From an uncultured Lachnospiraceae bacterium (GTDB taxonomy: Bacteria > Bacillota > Clostridia > Lachnospirales > Lachnospiraceae): a stretch of DNA of 18,123 nucleotides. This document shows, one piece after another, positions 7,621 through 14,596 of the stretch. The DNA lies in contig CABUAW010000051.1 of NCBI GenBank assembly GCA_902489645.1, positions 1 to 18,123 on the forward strand, written 5' to 3'. The position numbers were made by a program, and so were the translations under genes. The notes beneath the pieces were generated by a model. It was not told the origin of the DNA and did no database searches. It worked only from the letters and a program-made list of their open reading frames with translations. Each line of letters starts with the position of its first letter. The first letter of the stretch is position 1.

Positions 7621-9687
7621 TCAATCCTTTTTTCGGATAACATTTTCTATCAGCTTAACAGCGCCATCGATACCGGATTTGTCTGTGTTAATACAAAGGT
7701 CATAACTTGCCGCCGCACCCCACTCTTTATCCGAATGTTGATGATAATAAGCGGCCCGCTCTTTATCTACCTTCGCAATTTTTTTCAGACTCTCCCGTTC
7801 TGTCAAATGGTCCCTTTTCGAAACCCGGCCGGCTCGATTTTCCGTAGAGGCGGTAATAAATACATTAAAAACATTTTGTTTGTCCTTTAATACCTGGTCT
7901 GCACGCCGTCCGACAATAACACATGGCCCTTCGGCGGCAACCCGTTCAATAATTTCACTCTGGGCCTGATTTGCCAGTCCTTCAATCAACGGATGCTGAT
8001 TGGACGAAAAAGCGTTATATTCATAGAGCATCCGGGATTCAATCGGTTTTTCATCCACACTCTCTAAAAATTTTCTGCTCAAACCACTGTTGTTTGCGGC
8101 CTCCTCCAAAAGCTTCGCATCATAATAAGGAATATTCAGCCGTTCTGCCAATAATTTTCCAACGGTACGGCCGCCTGCGCCATAGGAGCGTCCAATCGTG
8201 ATGACCATATTTGTTTGCGAATCCCCGTTTGAATCGCTGTCAGAAATCATGTGACTGTCCCCGGCGCCGGATTCCGGCAATACGCCGCTTACCGGATTTT
8301 TTAATAATCTGTTCGTATAGATGATAACCGCAACCGAAGCAACCAGCGTCAAAATATCTGCCAAAGGCATAAAGTACAAAATCCCATCAAGTCCCCAGAA
8401 TACAGGCAATACAAGCGGCAGTCCGACGCCAAAAACAATTTCACGCATCATGGACAGGGCCGTAGACTGCTTTGCCTTTCCAAGAGACTGCATGAAAATA
8501 AAGGTTCCTTTATTCACGCATGATAACGGAAGCAGGCAAAGAAAGATACGTATACACTTCACGGCAAAGTCCGTATAATAAACGCTCTCATTTTCCGCGC
8601 CGAAAATAGCGACAAACTGGTAAGGAAATGCTAAGAAAAGTAAGGAAGCGACCGCCCCGACGACAGCCTCGGCAATCAAAAGCCGTTTCATCAGTCCCAA
8701 CACCCGGTCATTTCTTCTGGCTCCAATATTATATCCGACAATCGGAATACAGCCGGCCGCCAAGCCTACGGAAATCGAAATAACAATCTGGAAAAATTTC
8801 ATTACAATGCCCAGAACGGCCGTAGGTATTTGTGAATACTCCGGCTGACCAAAAATCGGGTCCATCGCGCCATATTTTGTGACCATATTCAGCACAGCCG
8901 CCATCGAAAGCACAATCGAAATCTGTGAGAGAAAACTGGTAATTCCGAGCGGAAGAATCTTCTTCATCAAATCCGGCCGGATTTTAAAGCTGTCCCGGCG
9001 GATTTTTACCGACTTCATATGAAATAAATAAATCAGTGACATAATTGCAGAAACAATCTGACCGAAAATCGTCGCCACGGCCGCCCCCATCATTCCCCAG
9101 TGAAGCACATAGATACAGATTGGGTCAAAAATGATATTTAAAATGGCGCCCGCAAGCAATGTCATCATTGCAAATCCCGGACTTCCGTCGGAACGCACAA
9201 TCGGATTCATCGCCTGACCAAACATATAAAACGGCACGCCCAAGGTAATCCAGAAAAAATATTCCTTTGAAAGGCGGAATGTCTCTTCATTTACCCGCGC
9301 GCCAAACATGGTAAGAATCTGATTCTGAAACACGAGATAAATGGCCATCAAAATAATTCCCACGGCAATTACCGATAAAACCGAATTTCCAATTCCCCGG
9401 TGCGCATTATCCTTTTCCTTTGCGCCAAGACTAATGCTTACAAAGGTACAGCATCCGTCGCCAATCATCATCGCAATGGCCAGCGCCACAACCGTCAGCG
9501 GAAAAACAACCGTATTCGCAGCATTTCCATAGGAGCCGAGATAACTGGCATTTGCAATAAAAATCTGGTCAACAATATTATAAAGAGCCGCCACCAACAA
9601 TGAAATAACACACGGAATTGCATATTTTCGCATCAGTTTTCCCAGACCTTCTTTTTCAAGGAAGTCATTATTTTGCTTTTCATTCAT
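7621..9687 (-). CDS. MATE-family efflux transporter fused to a cytidylate-kinase-like domain
   Basis: The 688-residue protein has two parts. Residues about 1-455 form a complete MATE exporter, with twelve hydrophobic segments in two halves and a duplicated N-P-I/polar motif pattern. After a Ser/Asp/Gly-rich linker (about 460-493), residues 494-688 form a cytidylate-kinase-like domain (Cytidylate_kin2 type). This opens with VITIGRSYGAGGRTVGKLLA, then NIPYYD, a VIVGRRAD segment, a basic RAGRVSKRD region and the D-K-E-R-A-A-Y-Y and WGAAASYDLCINT signatures. The loop GAGGR replaces the classical GxxGSGK[ST], which is usual in this family. The ORF is uninterrupted and the domain boundary has no good internal ribosome site. 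I place the start at 9687: GGAGG lies eight bases upstream, whereas the in-frame ATG at 9723 lies inside a terminator hairpin. Export substrate and kinase activity are unknown. Confidence 0.93.
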   Translation of the reverse strand: MNEKQNNDFLEKEGLGKLMRKYAIPCVISLLVAALYNIVDQIFIANASYLGSYGNAANTVVFPLTVVALAIAMMIGDGCCTFVSISLGAKEKDNAHRGIGNSVLSVIAVGIILMAIYLVFQNQILTMFGARVNEETFRLSKEYFFWITLGVPFYMFGQAMNPIVRSDGSPGFAMMTLLAGAILNIIFDPICIYVLHWGMMGAAVATIFGQIVSAIMSLIYLFHMKSVKIRRDSFKIRPDLMKKILPLGITSFLSQISIVLSMAAVLNMVTKYGAMDPIFGQPEYSQIPTAVLGIVMKFFQIVISISVGLAAGCIPIVGYNIGARRNDRVLGLMKRLLIAEAVVGAVASLLFLAFPYQFVAIFGAENESVYYTDFAVKCIRIFLCLLPLSCVNKGTFIFMQSLGKAKQSTALSMMREIVFGVGLPLVLPVFWGLDGILYFMPLADILTLVASVAVIIYTNRLLKNPVSGVLPESGAGDSHMISDSDSNGDSQTNMVITIGRSYGAGGRTVGKLLAERLNIPYYDAKLLEEAANNSGLSRKFLESVDEKPIESRMLYEYNAFSSNQHPLIEGLANQAQSEIIERVAAEGPCVIVGRRADQVLKDKQNVFNVFITASTENRAGRVSKRDHLTERESLKKIAKVDKERAAYYHQHSDKEWGAAASYDLCINTDKSGIDGAVKLIENVIRKKD

Positions 9688-9712
9688 ATCCAAAACCTCC
9701 ATAAATGATAAT

Positions 9713-9742
9713 AAAAAAGACACATGCAGATAACATGTGTCT
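9713..9742 (-). terminator. Intrinsic terminator in the leader of the MATE-kinase gene
   Basis: On the minus strand a perfect nine-pair stem AGACACATG/CATGTGTCT (plus 9734-9742 with 9718-9726) with a seven-base loop runs into a T-run. It lies about 25 nt before the start codon at 9687. It may end read-through from the upstream MATE and ATPase genes, or act as an attenuator: upstream strands ATGCAG (plus 9761-9766) and GACACA (plus 9774-9779) can pair with its descending arm. Confidence 0.75.
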
Positions 9743-9787
9743 GAATATGACTATACATAGCTGCATCCCATACTGTGTCGTATCAGC

Positions 9788-9818
9788 ATTATGCGACGCA
9801 CTGCCTGTATCGTGTCAA
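9788..9818 (-). promoter_or_regulatory. Possible promoter of the MATE-kinase gene
   Basis: On the minus strand a perfect TTGACA (plus 9813-9818) is followed by CATAAT (plus 9788-9793). The 19-bp spacer is longer than optimal, so confidence is modest. It would yield a leader of about 90 nt that includes the terminator hairpin. Confidence 0.45.
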
Positions 9819-9873
9819 ATGTTTTATTTTTCATATTTATATGATAAATTTTAACATATAAAAAAATAAAAAG

Positions 9874-11232
9874 TCAAGTTCTTTGTTTTATCAACCGTTC
9901 ATAAATCATATAGGAAATAACCACATTGATGGCGTCTGCAATGAACTGTGTCCACACAATGCCGCTCATTCCAAACAAATAATTCATCAAAAACAAAATC
10001 GGAATATTCAGAAAAATCTGACGAATAACCGCTAACTGGAAAGAAACCTTCCCCCTGTCAATCGACTGCATAAAATGCACCATATGGAAGCTTAAAAACA
10101 TAAATGGGGTTGCAAAGCAGCGCGACTGCAAAAATTCGGTTCCAAATCTTACCGTATCCCCATCGGAAATAAACGCATTTATAATGCCCGATGCAAAAAC
10201 GCGATAAAAAATCACGCAGAGAATAGAAACAACGATTCCCGCAAACCTCGCCGCACTAAAAAAATCCTTCATTCTTTTATAGTTTTTTGATGCATAATTA
10301 TATGCGACTAAAGGCATCATTCCGAGACAAATACCAATTCCTATATTTAAAGGCAGGCGTTCCACTTTGAGTACAATGCCGATTGCTGCCAGTTCAATAT
10401 CCCCATGCCCGGCCGCAAGTTTATTAATCACAATATTGGTCAGGTCAAAAAGAAGTAAACTCATTGCGGCCGGAATACCTACGGAAAACAGAGAATTTAA
10501 AGATTCCCGCCGTATTTTTTCAATGCCGCGCGGCAGAGAAAGAACCGTTGTTCTCTCCAATCGACGATATACAAGAATAAAATATATCCATGTAATAATA
10601 TTTGAAAGCATGGTGGCAACCGCCGCACCCGCCACCTGGTAACCGTCAGGAAAAATCACGAACATAAAAATCGGGTCAAGAATCACATTTAATATGCCGC
10701 CCATCCCCAAGCCAAATCCGGCCTCTTTGGAATAGCCAATATTGCGCACCATAGCGCTCATTGTGTTGGCGAGAACGGTCGGCAAACCGCCAATGACAAC
10801 GACGAAGATTAAATACTGCCTCGCAAACCCAATCGTGTTATCGCTTGCTCCGAGTACACGCAGCAGCGGATTCATAAAGACGAAACATAAAACAGAAAAA
10901 AGCAGCGAAGCGGCCGCCGCCAATACAAGGCTCAATGAAGCAACCTTCCGAGCTTCTTCCTCGTCTTTGCTTCCGAGTAATCGGACAACCAGGCTCCCGC
11001 CGCCGACTCCAAACAAATTGGCTATTGCCGCTGTCATCAGAAAAATCGTCAATACCAGTGAAGAAGCCGCAACCATATACGGATTACCTGTCTGTCCAAT
11101 AAACCAGGTATCCGCAATATTATAGATAAGCGTAATCAACTGACTGATAATCGTCGGGACTGCCATTTTTGCCAATGCCGAAGCCACTGGTTTTGTCTCA
11201 AAAATTTCTTTTGTTCCTGCGTTCTGATTCAT
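9874..11232 (-). CDS. MATE-family multidrug/Na+ antiporter
   Basis: This MATE exporter of about 452 residues has twelve hydrophobic segments, with family features such as MAVPTIISQLITLIYNIADTW near the N-terminus and YNIADTWFIGQ, and no extra C-terminal domain. It is predicted to exchange Na+ or H+ for cationic organic compounds at the cytoplasmic membrane. Two starts are possible: ATG at 11232, preferred here, preceded by AGGGTG, or GTG at 11241, preceded by AGGGGATAGG; they differ by three residues. It lies downstream of the metal ATPase gene on the same strand with a 98-bp gap that holds its own promoter-like boxes. It is only distantly similar to the MATE domain of the neighbouring fusion, so a recent tandem duplication is unlikely. 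Substrate not predictable. Confidence 0.93.
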   Translation of the reverse strand: MNQNAGTKEIFETKPVASALAKMAVPTIISQLITLIYNIADTWFIGQTGNPYMVAASSLVLTIFLMTAAIANLFGVGGGSLVVRLLGSKDEEEARKVASLSLVLAAAASLLFSVLCFVFMNPLLRVLGASDNTIGFARQYLIFVVVIGGLPTVLANTMSAMVRNIGYSKEAGFGLGMGGILNVILDPIFMFVIFPDGYQVAGAAVATMLSNIITWIYFILVYRRLERTTVLSLPRGIEKIRRESLNSLFSVGIPAAMSLLLFDLTNIVINKLAAGHGDIELAAIGIVLKVERLPLNIGIGICLGMMPLVAYNYASKNYKRMKDFFSAARFAGIVVSILCVIFYRVFASGIINAFISDGDTVRFGTEFLQSRCFATPFMFLSFHMVHFMQSIDRGKVSFQLAVIRQIFLNIPILFLMNYLFGMSGIVWTQFIADAINVVISYMIYERLIKQRT

Positions 11233-11299
11233 ACTTTGCACCCTATCCCCTATCAGGTATTCCTTTCCTTTTCCTGCCGCATCTTATACGCATATATCC

Positions 11300-11328
11300 A
11301 GTGTAGCATACGGAAAGATTTTTTCCAA
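11300..11328 (-). promoter_or_regulatory. Possible promoter of the MATE gene
   Basis: On the minus strand, TTGGAA (plus 11323-11328) and TACACT (plus 11300-11305) have a 17-bp spacer. They lie in the gap after the ATPase stop codon. Co-transcription with the ATPase gene remains possible because no terminator is visible in that gap. Confidence 0.5.
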
Positions 11329-11330
11329 TA

Positions 11331-13199
11331 TCATTCGAACTTTCGGTCATACAACAAGGCCGCAATGAGTACAACGAAACAGGAACCGGCATTATGCACC
11401 AGGGCTCCGGTGGTCGGTGTCAGCACGCCCAAAACAGAAAAGATAATTGCCATAAAATTAATGCCCATCGATAAGGTAATACTGAACTTAATCGTCCTTA
11501 CCGCTGCGTTGGCTAAACGTTTCAAATAGAGCAGCTTTGAAACATCATCATTCATCAACGCAATATCCGCCGCTTCCACGGCGATATCACTGCCCATACC
11601 TCCCATGGCCACACCTACGCTGGCCGCTTTGAGCGCCGGAGCATCATTAACGCCATCGCCCACCATGCAGACTGTCCGTGCGGCCGCCTCTGATTTTTCA
11701 ATATACGCCACCTTCGCCTCCGGCAAAAGTTCCGCATAAACTTCTGAAATACCGGCCTGTTCGGCAAAGTAAGCCGCAGTCCGTTTATTATCGCCGGTAA
11801 GTAATACCGTGTGACTATTCATCGACGTTAATTTGGATATCACTTCTTTTGCCCCCGGGCGCAGCACATCCGACAATGCGATAACACCGAGGCAGCCCTT
11901 CGCATCGGCTGTAAGAATCAAGGCTTTACCCTCCCCACGCAAACGCTCCAGCACAGGTCGAACCTTCGCATCAATGGAGATTCCATTTTCCGTCAGATAT
12001 TTTTCATTTCCGCAAAATAGCCTTTGATTTGAAATTTCAGCATAAATCCCCTTTCCGGCAGACATTTTAAAAACAGAGGATTCTGTCATCGGAACATTTA
12101 ATTCTCTGGCCCGGGCCACAATCGCTTTTCCCAACGGATGCTCACTCTTCGCCTCGGCAGACGCCGTCAGAGAAAAAAGCGCCTCTTCTGTCAATGCCTT
12201 ATCAAATGAATATATATCACTGACCATAAGCTGTCCACAGGTCAGACTTCCGGTCTTATCAAAAACGACGGTGTCAACTTTTCCCATTTTTTCAAGAGCT
12301 TCGCCGGATTTAATGATGACCCCATGCTTCGTTGCCTGCCCAATGGCTGCCATAATGGCCGTTGGTGTGGCAAGAACCAGGGCACACGGACAAAATACGA
12401 CCAGAACCGTTACCGCACGAACCAAATCTTTTGTGGCAATGCCGGTCCCAACCGCAATCAGCAGGGCTACAGGAACCAGCCAACTGGCGCATTTATCCGC
12501 AATCCGCTGCATCGGAGCCTGCTTATTTTCAGCATCCTGCACCATCCGAATTAATTTTTGAAGCGAGCTGTCCCCGCCAACCCTTGTCGCAGTCATATCA
12601 ATAACTCCAAAGCGGTTCATCGTTCCGCAAAATACTTCCTCTCCCACGCCTTTATCCACGGGTAGCGATTCTCCCGTCATGATTGACTGGTCAACCGATG
12701 TTTCTCCATTCACAATACGCCCGTCTACAGGAATTATTTCTCCGGGAAGAACCCGCAAAATATCACCGCATTGAATATGCGCCGCAAGAACGATTTCCTC
12801 CCTGCCATTTTTCAGCCGACGCCCCTGTACCGGCGTAAGACGAAGCAGCTTTTTCAGCCCTTTTTTCGCCCTCTCGGTCGTTTTATCCTCTAAAATAGCG
12901 CCGATGGCCATAATAAATGCCACTTCACCCGCCGCAAATACATCTCCGATTGCAATTGCCGCAAACATGGCAATTGTAATTAAAAGGGCGGAAGAAATCT
13001 TACGGATACCCGGATTATAGACAATCCGCCAGAGCGCCAGATATACAAGCGGAATACCGCTGATAATAACCGTTGCCCATGCCGGATTAACTAAAAAATT
13101 CATCTCTGCTCTTGACATCGCAAAACTAAAAATCAGAAATATACCACCAACCACCGTCATCGGTATCCCCGACAACACATCATTAATTCTCTTTACCAT
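11331..13199 (-). CDS. Heavy-metal-translocating P1B-type ATPase
   Basis: This 622-residue ATP-driven transition-metal exporter has no N-terminal metal-binding domain; membrane segments begin almost at once. The actuator motif TGES is present. The metal-site motif is Cys270-Pro-Cys272. The phosphorylated Asp314 lies in DKTGSLT, the P1B-specific His354 in SEHPLG, and the hinge GDGVNDAP begins at 514. The final membrane pair carries His602-Asn603 followed by AGS, not the MxxSS pattern of copper pumps nor the DxG of classical Zn/Cd/Pb pumps. A His-Asn motif is reminiscent of the CtpC (Mn/Zn) group, but specificity cannot be settled. The ATG at 13199 is chosen because GGGAGG lies about eight bases upstream; an upstream GTG at 13214 would bury that site. 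It is divergent from the tetR-like gene at 13408. Confidence 0.94.
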   Translation of the reverse strand: MVKRINDVLSGIPMTVVGGIFLIFSFAMSRAEMNFLVNPAWATVIISGIPLVYLALWRIVYNPGIRKISSALLITIAMFAAIAIGDVFAAGEVAFIMAIGAILEDKTTERAKKGLKKLLRLTPVQGRRLKNGREEIVLAAHIQCGDILRVLPGEIIPVDGRIVNGETSVDQSIMTGESLPVDKGVGEEVFCGTMNRFGVIDMTATRVGGDSSLQKLIRMVQDAENKQAPMQRIADKCASWLVPVALLIAVGTGIATKDLVRAVTVLVVFCPCALVLATPTAIMAAIGQATKHGVIIKSGEALEKMGKVDTVVFDKTGSLTCGQLMVSDIYSFDKALTEEALFSLTASAEAKSEHPLGKAIVARARELNVPMTESSVFKMSAGKGIYAEISNQRLFCGNEKYLTENGISIDAKVRPVLERLRGEGKALILTADAKGCLGVIALSDVLRPGAKEVISKLTSMNSHTVLLTGDNKRTAAYFAEQAGISEVYAELLPEAKVAYIEKSEAAARTVCMVGDGVNDAPALKAASVGVAMGGMGSDIAVEAADIALMNDDVSKLLYLKRLANAAVRTIKFSITLSMGINFMAIIFSVLGVLTPTTGALVHNAGSCFVVLIAALLYDRKFE

Positions 13200-13253
13200 G
13201 GAACATCCTCCCACACTCCAACCACCGGATATTTACGGCCCATAACGAATATC

Positions 13254-13282
13254 TTGACAGGCGCGAAAATATACCGTACAAT
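13254..13282 (+). promoter_or_regulatory. Promoter of the second TetR-family gene
   Basis: A perfect TTGACA (13254-13259) and TACAAT (13277-13282) have a 17-bp spacer, predicting transcription from about 13289 and a leader of about 120 nt. No equally good minus-strand promoter for the ATPase was found in 13200-13330; weak candidates overlap this one. Confidence 0.8.
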
Positions 13283-13294
13283 GAATTTGATAAC

Positions 13295-13307
13295 GAACAT
13301 TTTGTTC
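13295..13307. promoter_or_regulatory. Palindrome, candidate operator between tetR-like gene and metal ATPase
   Basis: GAACA-TTT-TGTTC lies just downstream of the inferred transcription start of the TetR-like gene and upstream of the divergent ATPase. In addition, the octamer ATAACGAA occurs at 13242-13249 and 13290-13297, flanking the promoter. The binder is presumably the TetR-like protein, by position only. Confidence 0.4.
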
Positions 13308-13407
13308 TCTTTTATTGTAGATTGGAAAATATTAAATTACAATGGATAGTTTTAGCGCTCTGTTTCTTATGGAACAAATCGCTGAATTTGTGCGGAAGGA
13401 AATTTTG

Positions 13408-13971
13408 ATGGACCGAAGGCAACAAAAAACAAGAGCCGCCATTTTTTCATCATTCAGCACGCTCTTGTCAGAAAAAAGTTATAGCAAAATTACAGTACAG
13501 GAAATTATCGACCGGGCGAATGTGGGACGCACCACCTTCTACGCCCATTTTGAGACAAAGGATGATTTGCTGAAAGAGCTGTGCCAGGAGCTTTTCAGCC
13601 ATATCATTGACAGCGCCATGGATTGTACCCATACCCATGGACTATACTCGGACAAAAATGCGCCGGAATCCGTCTTTTGCCATCTGCTGCAGCATTTACA
13701 GGAAAATGATAATAACATTCTCGGCCTGCTTTCCTGTGAAAGCAGTGAAATTTTCCTGCGGTATTTTAAAGACAATCTGGATGACTTAATACGGAGCCAG
13801 TTTGTCAACCAAAACCGAAACACTAACACAAATATACCGGCGGATTTTTTAATCAATCATATCTCCGGCAGCTTTGTGGAAATGGTACTCTGGTGGCTGA
13901 AAGGGTCTATGAAACAAACCCCTGAAAAACTGGATGCGTATTTTCGTGCCGTCATCGAACCAATCCTGTGA
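13408..13971 (+). CDS. TetR/AcrR-family transcriptional regulator
   Basis: This 187-residue protein has an N-terminal helix-turn-helix (about 5-55) with KITVQEIIDRANVGRTTFYAH, a textbook TetR recognition region, followed by a helical C-terminal domain of the TetR_C_7-like kind (FVEMVLWWLKGSMK near the end). I choose the ATG at 13408 because it has AAGGAA at suitable spacing and the helix-turn-helix then begins a few residues in. The in-frame ATG at 13342 would add 22 atypical residues and lacks a ribosome site. It is divergently arranged with the P1B ATPase, sharing a 208-bp regulatory region, so it may control the pump, itself, or both. TetR regulators of metal pumps are less common than ArsR or MerR types. 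The ligand is unknown. Confidence 0.92.
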   Translation: MDRRQQKTRAAIFSSFSTLLSEKSYSKITVQEIIDRANVGRTTFYAHFETKDDLLKELCQELFSHIIDSAMDCTHTHGLYSDKNAPESVFCHLLQHLQENDNNILGLLSCESSEIFLRYFKDNLDDLIRSQFVNQNRNTNTNIPADFLINHISGSFVEMVLWWLKGSMKQTPEKLDAYFRAVIEPIL

Positions 13972-13998
13972 TACATTCAGAAAATCCCTCTTCTTATT

Positions 13999-14442
13999 TT
14001 ATGTATCGATTCGCTCTAACGGATGCAGATTTTTATTCCGGTATACCAGGTCTTCCCGGACAGAAAAGCCTGTTTTTTCCCAAAACGCATTTCCCGTCTC
14101 ATTCCGTTTAAAAGCAACCAGGGCAACTTTTTGAATTCCCTCTCTGTCCAAAGCATCCATTGCACGTAATACTAATTGGCTGGCTAAGCCCCTGCGTCTG
14201 TATTCCAGATGTACGGCCGTATGATGGATAAAGCCCCGTCTTCCATCATGTCCCGACATAATCACTCCGACAATTTTTTTCCCATCCTCCGCAACAAAAC
14301 ATGACGTTGGATTTCTCTTTAAATATCTTTCGATGCCCTCCCTGCTGTCATCTGTTAAATTTAACCCCATTCCCGGAGTATGTATCCATAAATCATAAAC
14401 CTTTTCATAATCATCGATAGTCATTATACGTATATTTTCCAT
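13999..14442 (-). CDS. GNAT-family N-acetyltransferase
   Basis: This 147-residue acetyl-CoA-dependent transferase has a compact GNAT fold. The acetyl-CoA loop is YRRRGLASQLV (the R-x-x-G-x-A pattern), preceded by a strand HHTAVHLE, with NETGNAFWEKTGF as the C-terminal motif. It resembles the YpeA-like group in size and layout. The start at 14442 follows GGAGG with short spacing; an upstream ATG eight codons earlier at 14466 would place that site inside the coding region. It converges with the TetR-family gene, with only 27 bp between stop codons and no visible terminator. The acceptor substrate is unknown. The 154 bp upstream (14443-14596) hold no clear promoter for it, only weak AT-rich candidates. 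Confidence 0.9.
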   Translation of the reverse strand: MENIRIMTIDDYEKVYDLWIHTPGMGLNLTDDSREGIERYLKRNPTSCFVAEDGKKIVGVIMSGHDGRRGFIHHTAVHLEYRRRGLASQLVLRAMDALDREGIQKVALVAFKRNETGNAFWEKTGFSVREDLVYRNKNLHPLERIDT

Positions 14443-14525
14443 TTTGCCTCCTATATTTGGTATCATCAGATGTTCACTTTTTAAAGAATATCACAAATAT
14501 AGAAATATAGCTATGGTTTCCATAT

Positions 14526-14584
14526 AAAAAAGCACCCCCGCCGGAAAACTCAATGTCGCCAAACATGGATTTCCGCGAAGGTAC
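14526..14584 (-). terminator. Intrinsic terminator of the surface-protein gene
   Basis: On the minus strand GTACCTTCGC-GGAAA (starting at 14584) pairs over about 15 positions, with some G-U pairs and one bulge, with TTTTCCGGCGGGGGTGC (ending at 14532). A small ATGT/ACAT hairpin lies in the loop, and TTTTTT follows. It lies 12 bp past the stop of the large surface protein. Confidence 0.85.
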
Positions 14585-14596
14585 TCTTACTCAGAA

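Noticed and set aside
9751..9771. Six-codon leader ORF (MGCSYV) before the MATE-kinase gene
   Set aside because: The location suits a leader peptide but there is no Shine-Dalgarno sequence and so short an ORF occurs by chance.
7621..11232. Recent tandem duplication of the two MATE genes
   Set aside because: The two MATE regions share fold-level features only; their N-termini and loops differ widely by eye.
13342..13407. Upstream in-frame start for the second TetR gene
   Set aside because: No ribosome site precedes 13342, and the extra 22 residues are not family-like; the start at 13408 has a suitable site.
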